Below are positions 32,639 through 42,800 of a DNA stretch of 43,306 bases, in pieces. The position numbers and the translations under genes are program-made. Source of the stretch: Bradyrhizobium valentinum (GTDB taxonomy: Bacteria; Pseudomonadota; Alphaproteobacteria; Rhizobiales; Xanthobacteraceae); contig NZ_LLXX01000026.1 of the NCBI RefSeq assembly GCF_001440405.1, forward strand, positions 1 through 43,306, read 5' to 3'. How positions within the stretch are numbered: the first letter of the stretch is position 1; each line of letters starts with the position of its first letter. Below the pieces are notes generated by a model, which had not been told where the DNA came from, searched no databases, and worked only from the letters and a program-made list of their open reading frames with translations.

Positions 32639-34477
32639 ATGGCCAGACCGGCAGTGCTGACAGTCGCCGACACGATCGCGAAGAGTTTTCTGACGTCCGT
32701 GGAAACCCGCGGCGACCGGCCCGCCATCCGCGAAAAGAAGTTCGGCATCTGGCAGCCGACCAGTTGGCGCGAGTGGCTGCAGATCTCAAAGGATATCGCA
32801 TTCGGCCTGCATGCCATCGGCTTCCGGCCCGGCGACGTCGCCTCGATCATCGCCAACGCAGTGCCGGAATGGGTCTACGCCGACATGGGCATCCTCTGCG
32901 CCGGCGGCGTTTCCTCCGGAATCTATCCGACCGACTCCTCATCTCAGGTCGAATATCTGATCAACGATTCCTCGACCAGGGTGATCTTCGCCGAGGACGA
33001 AGAGCAGCTCGACAAGATCCTGTCGTGCCGTTCGCGGTGCCCGACACTGCAGAAGATCGTCGTGTTCGACATGGAAGGCCTACACGGTTTCAGCGACCCG
33101 ATGGTGCTGTCGCTCGCTGAATTCATGGCGCTCGGACGTAACCACGAGCAGGGCAATGAGGCGCTGTGGGACGAGCTGATCGGAAGCCGCAGCGCGAACG
33201 ATCTCGCCATCCTCGTTTACACGTCAGGCACCACGGGCCCGCCCAAGGGCGCCATGCATTCCAACCGCAGCGTGACGCATCAGATGCGCCACGCCAACGA
33301 TCTGTTTCCGTCGACCGACAACGAAGAGCGGCTGGTGTTCCTGCCGCTCTGCCACGTCGCCGAGCGGATCGGCGGCTACTACGTCTCGCTGGCGCTGGGG
33401 TCGGTGATGAATTTCGCCGAGAGCCCGGAGACTGTGCCGGACAATCTGCGCGAGGTGCAGCCGACCGCCTTCCTCGCTGTGCCCAGGATCTGGGAAAAAT
33501 TCTATTCCGGAATCACGATCGCGTTGAAGGACGCGACCACGTTCCAGAACTGGATGTACCGCAACGCCCTCGCGATCGGCAACCGGATGACCGAGTACAA
33601 GCTGCAGGGCGATACGCCGCCGCTCTCGTTGCGTCTCGCCAACCGCGCCGCCTACTGGCTGGTGTTCCGCAACATCCGCCGCATGCTTGGGCTCGACCGT
33701 TGCCGGCTGGCCTTTACCGGCGCCGCGCCGATCGCACCGGATCTGATCCGCTGGTATCTCGCACTCGGCCTCGACATGCGCGAGGTCTACGGCCAGACCG
33801 AAAATTGCGGGGTCGCGACCGTCATGCCGCCCGACCGCATCAAGCTCGGTTCGGTCGGCAAGGCCGCACCCTGGGGCGAGGTCGCGATTTCGCCGCAGGG
33901 CGAGATCCTGATCCGCGGCGATTTCCTGTTCATGGGCTATCTGAACCAGCCGGAAAAGACCGCGGAGGCCATCGACGCCAAGGGATGGCTGCATACCGGC
34001 GATGTCGGCTCGATCGACAATGAAGGCTTCGTCAGGATCACCGACCGGATGAAGGACATCATCATCACCTCGGGCGGCAAGAACATCACGCCGTCGGAAA
34101 TCGAGAACCAGTTGAAGTTCTCGCCTTACGTCTCGGACGCCGTGGTGATCGGCGACAAGCGGCCGTACCTGACGTGTCTGGTCATGATCGACCAGGAGAA
34201 TGTCGAAAAATACGCCCAGGACCACGACATTCCCTTCACCAACTACGCCAGCCTGTGCCGCGCGCCCGAAATCCAGGATTTGATCCAGCGTGAGATCGAG
34301 GCGGTCAACGTCAACTTCGCGCGCGTCGAAACCATCAAGAAGTTCTACCTGATCGAACGTCAGCTCACGCCCGAGGACGAAGAACTGACGCCGACCATGA
34401 AGCTGAAGCGCAGTTTCGTGAACAAGCGTTATGCGGCCGAGATCAACGCCATGTATGGCGAGCGGGCGGTAGCGTAG
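32639..34477 (+). CDS. AMP-forming acyl-CoA ligase (long-chain fatty acid/FACL type)
   Basis: A 612-residue adenylate-forming ligase: carboxylate + ATP + CoA gives acyl-CoA + AMP + PPi. The P-loop-like A3 motif is YTSGTTGPPKGAM (about residues 198-210), A5 is YGQTENCG, A7 is GWLHTGDVG, A8 is ITDRMKDIIITSGGKNITP and A10 is PTMKLKR with the catalytic Lys. The N-terminal domain has the FACL-like VPEWVYADMGILCAGGVSSGIYPT. GGAGGAAGAG precedes the ATG at 32639. It sits between the HAAT ATPase and binding-protein genes, so its substrate is probably the imported carboxylic acid, trapped as CoA ester on entry. Whether aliphatic or aromatic cannot be read from the sequence. Confidence 0.93.
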   Translation: MARPAVLTVADTIAKSFLTSVETRGDRPAIREKKFGIWQPTSWREWLQISKDIAFGLHAIGFRPGDVASIIANAVPEWVYADMGILCAGGVSSGIYPTDSSSQVEYLINDSSTRVIFAEDEEQLDKILSCRSRCPTLQKIVVFDMEGLHGFSDPMVLSLAEFMALGRNHEQGNEALWDELIGSRSANDLAILVYTSGTTGPPKGAMHSNRSVTHQMRHANDLFPSTDNEERLVFLPLCHVAERIGGYYVSLALGSVMNFAESPETVPDNLREVQPTAFLAVPRIWEKFYSGITIALKDATTFQNWMYRNALAIGNRMTEYKLQGDTPPLSLRLANRAAYWLVFRNIRRMLGLDRCRLAFTGAAPIAPDLIRWYLALGLDMREVYGQTENCGVATVMPPDRIKLGSVGKAAPWGEVAISPQGEILIRGDFLFMGYLNQPEKTAEAIDAKGWLHTGDVGSIDNEGFVRITDRMKDIIITSGGKNITPSEIENQLKFSPYVSDAVVIGDKRPYLTCLVMIDQENVEKYAQDHDIPFTNYASLCRAPEIQDLIQREIEAVNVNFARVETIKKFYLIERQLTPEDEELTPTMKLKRSFVNKRYAAEINAMYGERAVA

Positions 34478-34512
34478 GGAAACGAAAGTTCGAAGCGAGC
34501 ATCAAGTAAGCG

Positions 34513-34541
34513 GCGAAGGACAAGAAGGCCCCACCCTTCGC
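34513..34541 (+). other. Intercistronic hairpin upstream of the binding-protein gene
   Basis: GCGAAGG (34513-34519) pairs with CCTTCGC (34535-34541) around a 15-base loop, about 30 bases before the binding-protein start. Such hairpins can stabilise the downstream part of a transcript so that the binding protein is made in excess of the membrane subunits. That role is an inference. Confidence 0.3.
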
Positions 34542-34571
34542 TCAACACGGGCCAATAAGGAGGATATTGCA

Positions 34572-35771
34572 ATGTCGAAATCGTTTAGGGCGTTGGGCCT
34601 TGCGGTGAGCGCCCTTGCGCTGACCCAACTGCCGGCCGCAGCCCAGACCAAGGTTACCGATCAAGGCATCTCGGCCAATGAGATCGTCATCGGAACCCAT
34701 CAGGATCTGTCCGGCCCGATCAAGGTCTGGGGCGTTCCGGTTTCCAACGGCATGAAGATGGCGGTTGAGGAAATCAATGCCGCCGGCGGCATCCACGGCC
34801 GCAAGATCAAGCTGATCCTGGAGGACAGCGGCTACGATCCGAAGCGCGCCGTGCTGGCGTCGCAGAAGATGGTCGAGCGCGACAAGGTGTTCGCCATGGT
34901 CGGCCCGATGGGCTCGCCCACCGTGCTCGCATCGCAGGACATCCTGTTCGATGCCGGCGTGATGCAGCTATTCCCGCTGACGGCAGCCGAATTCACCTTC
35001 AAGTTCGATCCGGCGAAGCCGCAGGAGCGGCTGAAGTTCAACAATCTGCTGCCCTATGTCGAGAGCACGCGCGCCGCGGTCAAGTACATGATCGAGGGGA
35101 AGAACTTCAAGAAGCCCTGCATCCTGCATCAGGACGACGAGTACGGAAAGAACGTGCTTGACGGCTTCACCCAGCAGGTCAAGGCGATGAAGCTGGAGCC
35201 GGCCTCGGTCACCAGCTACAAGCGCGGCGCTTCCGACTTCAGCGCGCAGGTCGCCAAGATGAAGGCCGACGGCTGCGATATGGTCGTGCTCGGTACCGTG
35301 ATCCGCGAAACCATCGGCGCGATGGGCGAAGCCAAGAAGCTCGGCTGGGACGTCACTTTCCTCGGCGCCACCCCGACCAATGTGCTGGAAGTGCCGGCGC
35401 TCGGCAAGGAAGCCGTCGAAGGCCTCTATGCGGCTTCGGGCTTCGAGATTCCATACGAAGATACGGCAAAGGGCAAGGTCAAGGACTGGCTGGCCAACTA
35501 CAAGAAGATGTTCGGCTCGGATGCCAATACGCAGGCGATCATCGGCTACAACGCCGTGATGACCTTTGCGTTCTATGCCGAGAAGGCAGGAAAGGACCTG
35601 ACCGGCCAGAAAATGATGAACGCGCTGGAGTCAGGCGAGCAGTTCCGCGACATCTTCAACTCACCGCCGACCAAGTTCTCCAAGACCGACCATCTTGCCA
35701 ACACGATCACCCAGGTCCAGCAGATCAAGAACGGCCGCTGGGTGCTGGTCAAGGAAGGCCTGATGTTCTGA
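34572..35771 (+). CDS. HAAT-family periplasmic substrate-binding protein (LivK-like)
   Basis: A 399-residue type I periplasmic binding protein (Peripla_BP_6). Signal peptide MSKSFRALGLAVSALALTQL with cleavage near AAA-QTK (after residue 24). The mature start NEIVIGTHQDLSGPIKVWG, the NGMKMAVEEINAAGGIHGRKI helix and VGPMGSPTVLASQDI are family hallmarks. AAGGAGGA lies about 9 bases before the ATG at 34572. It closes the HAAT operon and defines its specificity. The ligand is not predicted; many relatives with CoA-ligase neighbours are annotated only as amino-acid binding, probably too narrowly. A strong terminator follows. Confidence 0.94.
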   Translation: MSKSFRALGLAVSALALTQLPAAAQTKVTDQGISANEIVIGTHQDLSGPIKVWGVPVSNGMKMAVEEINAAGGIHGRKIKLILEDSGYDPKRAVLASQKMVERDKVFAMVGPMGSPTVLASQDILFDAGVMQLFPLTAAEFTFKFDPAKPQERLKFNNLLPYVESTRAAVKYMIEGKNFKKPCILHQDDEYGKNVLDGFTQQVKAMKLEPASVTSYKRGASDFSAQVAKMKADGCDMVVLGTVIRETIGAMGEAKKLGWDVTFLGATPTNVLEVPALGKEAVEGLYAASGFEIPYEDTAKGKVKDWLANYKKMFGSDANTQAIIGYNAVMTFAFYAEKAGKDLTGQKMMNALESGEQFRDIFNSPPTKFSKTDHLANTITQVQQIKNGRWVLVKEGLMF

Positions 35772-35808
35772 GGGAGCATCTCCTTCCACTTTCACAGCCT
35801 CAACGATC

Positions 35809-35849
35809 AAGAGCTGCGCGAGACGATCGCGCAGCTCTTCTTATTTTGG
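35809..35849 (+). terminator. Intrinsic terminator of the HAAT operon
   Basis: A perfect 12-bp stem, AAGAGCTGCGCG (35809-35820) and CGCGCAGCTCTT (35828-35839), loop AGACGAT, followed by CTTATTTTGG. It starts 37 bases after the binding-protein stop. The pairing AAGAG...CTCTT gives an A-tract on the other strand too, so it may act in both directions between the convergent genes. Confidence 0.85.
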
Positions 35850-35876
35850 CTTTGCATGTCGCCCGACATCTGCCTC

Positions 35877-35928
35877 CGTCATTGCGAGGAGCGAAGCGAC
35901 GAAGCAATCCATGTGGCTCGCAATGACG
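35877..35928. repeat. Short 52-bp form of the CGTCATTGCGAG palindrome
   Basis: CGTCATTGCGAG at 35877-35888, then GAGCGAAGCGACGAAGCAA, and CTCGCAATGACG at the right end (35917-35928). It has the same outer arms as the 114-bp elements but no internal hairpin and no second GAAGCAAT arm. It lies between the convergent HAAT operon and PQQ dehydrogenase gene, beside the terminator. Confidence 0.85.
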
Positions 35929-35935
35929 GCGGCGG

Positions 35936-38110
35936 TCACTTCGGCCGGATCGCGTCCGCGGTGCCCTGGATGAAGGCTTGCAACTTCGGGATATCCTCTT
36001 CCTTCAGCTTGCCGGTGAAGTCAGGCATGCCGCGGTCGCGGAACGGGCCATTGAACACGATGTCCTTCAGGTTGGTGATGCTCTCGGCGGCCACATAACC
36101 GAGATTCCTGATATTGCCGCCGTTGTCGACGCCGGGCACGCTGTGGCAGGCGGCGCAAGCGGCGACATATATGGCGGTGCCTTCAGGAATATCCTTCGGA
36201 TCATACTTCACGCCCTTCAACAGGCCCTCGGTCTGGTACTTCACGAAAGCCGGCAGCGGTGCCTTGCCGTCGATCGCAAAGGTGTAGACCGTGCCGGGGC
36301 TCTGCAATTCGGTAGCGCGAATCCACTGGCCGATCACGCCGCCCCAACCGACCGCGATCGAGACATACTGCTTGCCGTCGAGCATGTAGGTCGAGGCTGC
36401 CGCGACCACGCCGGAGCCGGTCGGGCTTTCCCAAAGCTTCTCGCCCGTGGTGGCATTGTAGGCGACGAAGCGCCCGTCGGCCGTGCCCTGGAACACGAGG
36501 TTGCCGGCGGTGGTGAGCGTGCCACCATTCCACGGCGCCACATGCTCGACGCGCCAGGCTTCCTTCTGCTTGACCGGATCCCAGGCCACGAGGCGCCCGA
36601 AGGCCGGGTTCTTGGGTGGCGTGGCATTCAGCATGAAGCCGATGTTCCAGCCCGTCGCGCTGGCGAACTTGCCGGGCTCGACGGCATTGTGCTTGAAGGT
36701 CTTTTCCGGCGTGAGGTTGGTCGGCACGCCCTGCGCCGGAATATAGACAAGCCCGGTCTGCGGATTGAACGACATCGGATGCCAGTTGTGGGCGCCGGCC
36801 GGGCCGGGAATGCTGTCGTAGGCTTCGTCACTGCGCGCCTCCTTTATCTCGATCGGCCGGCCGTTGGCGTCGTAGCCGGTGGCCCAGTTCACGTCGACGA
36901 AGTTCTTCGCCGAGATGAACTTGCCGTTGGTGCGGTCGATGACGAAGAAGAAGCCGTTCTTCGGCGCGTGCAGGATCACCTTGCGCGGTGCGCCATCGAT
37001 GTTGATGTCCGCCAGGATCATTGGCTGGGTGGCGGTGTAGTCCCAGTGATCGCCGGGCGTTTCCTGATAGTGCCAGGCATATTTTCCGGTATCGGCATTG
37101 AGCGCGACGATCGAGGACAGATAGAGATTGTCGCCGCCGGAGGGGCTGCGGATCTTCTGATTCCAGGGCGAGCCGTTGCCGGTGCCGATATAGACGAGGT
37201 TGAGATCGGGATCGAAGGTGATGGTATCCCAGACCGTGCCGCCGCCGCCGTTGATCCAGTATTTGCCGGCGGGATCCCAAGTCTTGGCCGCGGCCGCCAT
37301 CGATTCATCCTCGAATGGCTTTGACGGATCGCCCGGCACGGTGAACCAGCGCCATGCCTGGTTGCCGGTCTCGGCGTCATAGGCGGTGACGTAGCCTCGC
37401 GCGCCGAATTCGGCGCCGCCATTGCCGATCACGACCTTGCCGTTGAATACGCGCGGCGCACCGGTGATGGTGTAGGAGTGCTCCTTGCTGGCGATGGTGT
37501 CCTTTTCCCAGACCACCTTGCCGGTGGCGGCGTCGAGCGCGAACAGCCGGCCGTCATAGGCACCGAAATAAACCTTGCCCTTCCAGAGCGCGACGCCGCG
37601 ATTGACCACGTCGCAGCAGCCCTTGTAGCCCTTTTCGCGGTCGACCTTGGGATCGAAGGTCCAGAGCTGCTTGCCGGTGCGGGCATCGATGGCATGCACC
37701 ACGCTCCATGAGGCGGTCTGGTACATGATGCCGTCGACCACGACCGGCGTTGCCTCGACGCCGCGGGAGGACTCGAGCGGATAGCTCCATGCCAGCCCGA
37801 GCTTCTTGACGTTGTCGGCATTGATCTGGTTGAGCTTGGAGAAGCGCGTCTCGGCATAGTCGAGGCCGATGGTCGGCCAATCCTGCGACGTCGCGGTATT
37901 GGCCTTGATCAATGCGCCATCCACGGCAGAGGTGACGGCCTTGATGTGCTCGGGCGATCCCTTGGCGGGACTCTGCGCGAGTGCCGCGCTGCAGGATAGC
38001 GTCAGGCCCAGCCCGATTGCGATCTGCGCAAGGCGCAGCGATCGATGGGAAACGGTGGCGATGTCAGGAAAAAAACGGCAAGCGGAATCAACGCGCGGTG
38101 AACGTGTCAT
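35936..38110 (-). CDS. PQQ-dependent quinohaemoprotein alcohol dehydrogenase
   Basis: A 724-residue periplasmic type II alcohol dehydrogenase: an eight-bladed PQQ propeller fused to a C-terminal cytochrome c. The signal peptide has a long N-region before LRLAQIAIGLGLTLSCSAALA. The vicinal disulfide is Cys165-Cys166 (GYKGCCDVVNRG). The catalytic Asp is Asp357 in HWDYTATQ; the residue two positions later is Thr, not Asp, which by family knowledge points to a calcium, not lanthanide, enzyme. The haem site is CAACH (Cys652, Cys655, His656), with Met695 (RGMPDF) as likely axial ligand. GGAGG precedes the ATG at 38110 by 7 bases. No pqq or cytochrome genes adjoin it. Typical substrates are primary or secondary alcohols. 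Confidence 0.95.
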   Translation of the reverse strand: MTRSPRVDSACRFFPDIATVSHRSLRLAQIAIGLGLTLSCSAALAQSPAKGSPEHIKAVTSAVDGALIKANTATSQDWPTIGLDYAETRFSKLNQINADNVKKLGLAWSYPLESSRGVEATPVVVDGIMYQTASWSVVHAIDARTGKQLWTFDPKVDREKGYKGCCDVVNRGVALWKGKVYFGAYDGRLFALDAATGKVVWEKDTIASKEHSYTITGAPRVFNGKVVIGNGGAEFGARGYVTAYDAETGNQAWRWFTVPGDPSKPFEDESMAAAAKTWDPAGKYWINGGGGTVWDTITFDPDLNLVYIGTGNGSPWNQKIRSPSGGDNLYLSSIVALNADTGKYAWHYQETPGDHWDYTATQPMILADINIDGAPRKVILHAPKNGFFFVIDRTNGKFISAKNFVDVNWATGYDANGRPIEIKEARSDEAYDSIPGPAGAHNWHPMSFNPQTGLVYIPAQGVPTNLTPEKTFKHNAVEPGKFASATGWNIGFMLNATPPKNPAFGRLVAWDPVKQKEAWRVEHVAPWNGGTLTTAGNLVFQGTADGRFVAYNATTGEKLWESPTGSGVVAAASTYMLDGKQYVSIAVGWGGVIGQWIRATELQSPGTVYTFAIDGKAPLPAFVKYQTEGLLKGVKYDPKDIPEGTAIYVAACAACHSVPGVDNGGNIRNLGYVAAESITNLKDIVFNGPFRDRGMPDFTGKLKEEDIPKLQAFIQGTADAIRPK

Positions 38111-38355
38111 CTCATTCCCTCCCAGTGATCTCTAGCGGATCTGCCGGAATGCTATGCCGGTGAGAAGGATCGCGTCAATCGAAGCGGGGCGCGAAATGAA
38201 AAAGAGAAAATCTGTCTCGCCATGTCTTTCACTGAATGAATGCAAGCCGGCATACCGGCTGCGGCGCACCATCGGGCACGAGCGCAAGGAAGATCAGGCA
38301 AGGAAAGCAGATTGTTGTCAGCCGTCGCCGCGCAACAATTGCGCGCCGTCATTCG

Positions 38356-39156
38356 TCAGTCGGCACGTTGGAATGACCGGCCCGCAGAGGTGGCCAGAGA
38401 ACTCACGACGAGCGGAGCCACAGAATTCTTGCCCGAGGCGTCGGCGAGCAGAGGAGCATCGGCGTAACGCATCACGCCGTGCTGGCCGATCACGAATGTC
38501 GGCCGGAAATTTCTGACGTCGACATCCTCGACCATCGCCATGCGGCGGTTATCGAGCGTCAGCCAGCGGCCGTCCAGCCGCGCGGCAGCCACCGCATGGT
38601 CCTCACCGCGGATGGTATCGCGCAGGACCAAGATCCTGAGATCGTCGGGCGCAAGGCCGGCGCGGCGCAGAGCGACGAATTTTGCAATCGCATAGTCCTC
38701 GCAGTCGCCGCCGCCGCGCGCGAGCGTTGCGAGCGGCGACGCCCAGACGTCGATCTGGCCGTGTTGGGCGAGGTCGCTTGCCGGCCGGATGGCGAGATTG
38801 ATGGCGCGGTTGACTTCGCCGAGCCGGGCGCGGCCGTCGCGCAGCCGGGCGGCATCGACGATGTCGAGGAATTTCAGTGCGACTGGCGACACGCAGCCGT
38901 CACGGTCGCCTTCGCAGAGCGCAAGCTGCACCATTTCGTCGTCGAGCCGTCGTTGCACGCCGATCCATTTGTCGTGCAGTCCGCCGCTGGAGAGTGAGGA
39001 TGCGGCAAGCCCGAACGGTTCGGTCGATTGCTGGATCAGCTCCGCCCGCATAGACGGCTCGGGCGTCTCCGCGCGCAACTCGGCTGGCCCGAACCAGGCC
39101 AGGCCGCACGCGACGATGCCCGCACGCCATGCGTATGCATAGACTGGCAACCCCAT
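38356..39156 (-). CDS. Secreted transglutaminase-like cysteine protease (BTLCP/LapG family)
   Basis: A 266-residue protein of the bacterial transglutaminase-like cysteine proteinase family (PF06035-like), whose best-known member is LapG, the calcium-dependent periplasmic protease that releases LapA adhesins. The triad is intact: Cys152 (GGGDCEDYAIAKF), His187 (GEDHAVAAAR) and Asp202 (WLTLDNRRM). The family DKWIGVQRRL segment lies at about 62-71. A signal peptide (AWRAGIVACGLAWFGPAELRA) sends it to the periplasm. AAGGGG 6 bases before the ATG at 39156 fixes the start. The C-terminal tail after about residue 235 is not family-like. It is divergent from a giant repeat surface protein, the expected kind of substrate. 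The name lapG is not given because adhesin cleavage is unproven. Confidence 0.9.
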   Translation of the reverse strand: MGLPVYAYAWRAGIVACGLAWFGPAELRAETPEPSMRAELIQQSTEPFGLAASSLSSGGLHDKWIGVQRRLDDEMVQLALCEGDRDGCVSPVALKFLDIVDAARLRDGRARLGEVNRAINLAIRPASDLAQHGQIDVWASPLATLARGGGDCEDYAIAKFVALRRAGLAPDDLRILVLRDTIRGEDHAVAAARLDGRWLTLDNRRMAMVEDVDVRNFRPTFVIGQHGVMRYADAPLLADASGKNSVAPLVVSSLATSAGRSFQRAD

Positions 39157-39854
39157 CTGACACCCCTTGTCCGGGCATCGGCGGGCTTGTTCTGCCTGCT
39201 CGTGACCGGATCATTTCGGAATGGGCAGGATGGGCAAGGGTTCTTTTGATCTGTCTAAAACGATAGGGGGCGAGCCGGGAGTTTGCGAAACAGCCTGAAC
39301 GTGGCCTTGCCAGTTAGAGCTAATTTTATCGATCCACTCAGATCGGCGCTCATCAGAAGCCGCTCGGATATCCCGGAAGGGCTGGGGACCTGCGCAGAGT
39401 TTGTGGTTGCGGAAGGGCCACAGTGTCACCGGAATTAACCTTGCTCGCAGAATCGCCGGTGGCGCGATTGCGACCTGTCCTGGATGCTTCGAAGGGATGA
39501 CGGCTTCCAGCGGGCGGGAAATGATCGGCCTTCAGGCGGCTGTCGCTTTCCTCGGGAAGCAGCACTCGCTGCGCTGCAGCAAGGATAAAGTATTATGGCT
39601 GTTTATCTTTATGCCTCGGGAGAATTAATGCCTCGGGGGAGCCCTGCCCATTTTTCGATCAGTCCGAGTTAAATCCGGCCTTTTCCTCGCCACACTTTCG
39701 CCCGACACTTTTCCCGGACCTTTTCGGTCCTGTTGCAGACTTACCCCATATTAAGGGTATTCGCCGCCCACGTGCTTTTGTGTTCCCTACCTGCGTGTTA
39801 TGAAAACCCCGCAGGAAATTTCATAATTCTTAACTATTTATATATGGTGACCAA
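39157..39854. other. 698-base divergent intergenic region between protease and giant surface protein
   Basis: No credible gene: the short frames on both strands have shadow-like composition. The right third is AT-rich, ending TTAACTATTTATATATGG just before the surface-protein start. A 17-base tandem repetition of ATGCCTCGGG begins at 39611 and 39628. A weak sigma70-like pair is TTGTGT (39778-39783) and TATGAA (39799-39804), spacing 15. The length suggests regulated promoters in both directions. Confidence 0.4.
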
Positions 39855-42800
39855 TTGAATTACGCCGGCAAATTCGGATCGGGCGACCTCGACCCTTTTT
39901 CCGGCGCGGACATAGGCCTCGGGCCTCTGCTGTCACCGCACGGCCATCTTTTGTCTTCCGACAAGTTCCATGTCGACAAGGTTTCGACACATGCACCGTC
40001 GGACGCGATAATTATTTCTGATGCCCACCTGTTGTTCCACGGCGACTTCAAGCGGTCGGGCGTCGACCTGATCCTCACCGGCGGCGACCGCGAGGTCGTG
40101 CTGCGCGATTACTTCAAGGGCGAGAAGCGTGCGGCGCTGGCCTCGCCCGACGGCGCCCACCTCACCGGCGACATCGTCAACGCGCTGAGCGGGCACACCC
40201 AGTTCGCGCAGGCCGACGGCAGCGCCAGCGTCGCGCCCGCGGTGATCGGCCATGTCACCAAGCTGACGGGCAACGCGACGGCGATCCGCAACGGCGTGTC
40301 GATCATCCTGAACCAGGGTGACACCGTCCACAAAGGTGACGTCGTCCAGTCCGGCTCCGATTCGACGCTCGGCATCACCTTCATCGACGGCACCGTGTTC
40401 GGCCTCGCATCGAACGCCAAGATGGTGCTCAATGAAATGGTCTACGACCCGAACGGGTCGGACAACAAGTCGCTGCTCAGCCTGGTGCAGGGCACCATCT
40501 CCTTCGTCGCCGGCGCCACCGCCAAGAATGGCGACATGAAGGTCGATACGCCGGTCGCGACCATGGGCATCCGCGGCACTGCGGTGCTGGTCGAGATCGA
40601 TTTCGAGGTGCCGTCGCAGGGCGGCGCGCCGCCGGCGAAATTCCAGGTGCTGGTCGAGCCCGACGGCACCACCGGCTCCTACATCCTGTTCGACAAGACC
40701 ACGCTGACGCCGATCGCGACCGTCAACAGGGCCGGCACGCAGACGATCATCAACGGCCAGGGCGGGGTGAGTTTCCAGTCGTCGGTGCAACTGTCGCCGG
40801 ACGCGCAGAAGATCATCACCGACGTGTTCTCGCTGAAGTTCTCAGACCTCAACAACCCGAACACCAAGCTGACGACCAACTTCACCGACTCGATTGTTCC
40901 GGAAACCTTGTTCCTCAAGCTGGCCAGCAACGACGTCGTTCCGGTTACGCTTCAGTTCGTCAACATCCCGGACAGGCCGGCGCCTGCGCCCGCTCCGGCG
41001 CCGGTCGGCGGGCTCACTCATATCCCGGGGCCGCCGCAAGCGGCGGCGTTCGGTGGCGCCACTACCGAACGCGTCGATGTGACCGCGAGCTCTACGATCA
41101 ACAGCATCTCCGGCATCGTCAACTATCTCGACATCAACGTCGGCGACACGCCGAGCGTCAGTGCGCAGTTTTCTTCCTTTGCCTATCAGGATGCGCAGGG
41201 CGCCGACGTCAGCGCTACGCTGACGGCGCAGCAGCAGGCTGCGATCAAGGCGGTCGAAGTGCCGCTGGTCGTGGTGCAAGACCCCAACGGCAAGAATTTC
41301 GGTACGGCGACCTGGACCTACATCGTCGCCGATGGCGCGTTCGACTTCCTCGCCGCCGGCGAGACGCTGAAGCTGACTTATCAGGCACGGGTCGACAACA
41401 ACTACGCGCCGAACAACGAGACGACGTTCGTGCCGTTTACGATCGTCATCACCGGCACCAACGACAAGCCGACGATCTCCGCGACCGGCGGCACGATCAC
41501 GGAGCGGGTTGGCACCGGTAATACGGTGATTGATACCGTGACCGGCACCGTCACGTTTGGCGATGTGGACCTGACCGATCGTCCGGTCGTCAGCGCGGCG
41601 ATCTCGGCCACCGATCCATTCCGCTACTATGATGCGCAAGGCAACGACGTCACCGCGACGCTGACGCCGGCGCAACGGGCGGCGATCCTGGCCGTCGAGG
41701 TGCCGCTAAGCGTGGTGCAGGGGGGCGGAAACACCAACAACGGCTCGGCGACCTGGACCTACAGTATCGAGGACAGCAAGTTCGACTTCGTCGCCAAGGG
41801 CGAGAAACTGACACTTAACTACGTCGCCCAGGTCGACGACGGCCACGGTGGCGTCATCTCCACACCGATCACCGTGTCGATCCATGGCGCCGACGTCGTC
41901 GTTATCGGCACCAACGACGTTCCGACCATCGTCACGACGAGCGACGGCTTTGCCGAGCTTTCGAACACCAGCCAGCCAAACCCGACGGGCTCCAACGCGC
42001 TCCATGTCGCATCCGGCACCATCAAGTTCACCGACGTCGATCTGACCGACCGGCCGGTGGCGAGCGCCGCCTTTACCTCGTACACCTATTGGAGCGCCGC
42101 TTTCGCCGACCCCAACCAGATCTCGGTCCGTGTCGGCTTCACGCTCACGGCCGCGCAACTCGACGCCGTCGATGCCGCGCTGACGGTGGTTCAGACCGCC
42201 GGCAATACCAACAATGGCTCGGCAAGCTGGACCTACAGCGTAGCCGACAGCGCGTTTGACTTTCTGGCCGACGACGAGATCCTGACACTGACCTACACCG
42301 CAACGGTCGATGACGGGCATGGCGGAATCATCACCAAGCCGCTCACGGTCACGGTTACCGGCACCAACGATACGGCTGATATCACCAGTAGTCCGCAAAC
42401 CGCGGCAATCGCGGAGATCGCCGACGCCTCCGGCTCGGCAGCGCCAGATAATGCCGATGGCGCGATCACGTTCGCAGATGTCGACTGGACTGACACGCAT
42501 GCGGTGACGATTACCAAGGTGATCGCATCCGGCATCCAGACTGGTCTCGCTGACTACAATACGCAGTTCGGCTGGCTGTCGCTGGGCACGCTGACCGATT
42601 CCACCAACGGAGTGACCGGCTCGCAGAGCTGGTCGTTCTCGGCGCCGGACAGCTACTTCGATTATCTCGCCGCTAGCGAGACGGTCACGCTGACCTACAC
42701 GGTGGAGGTCGACGACCACCATGGCGGCATCACCTGGCAGGATGTCGTCGTCACCGTTAACGGCAGCAACGACGCGCCCGAAATCGCTGATATAGCGCAG

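Noticed and set aside
39401..39628. Short frames in the 39157-39854 intergenic region
   Set aside because: They have no ribosome-binding sites, and opposite-strand frames of similar quality overlap them.
39933..40790. Minus-strand open frame of 285 codons opposite the FecR region
   Set aside because: It covers the FecR domain in antisense, with low-complexity Arg/Asp/Val composition and no domain; shadow of the plus-strand gene.
40842..41675. Minus-strand open frame of 277 codons
   Set aside because: Arg-rich antisense shadow of the linker and first repeats of the surface protein.
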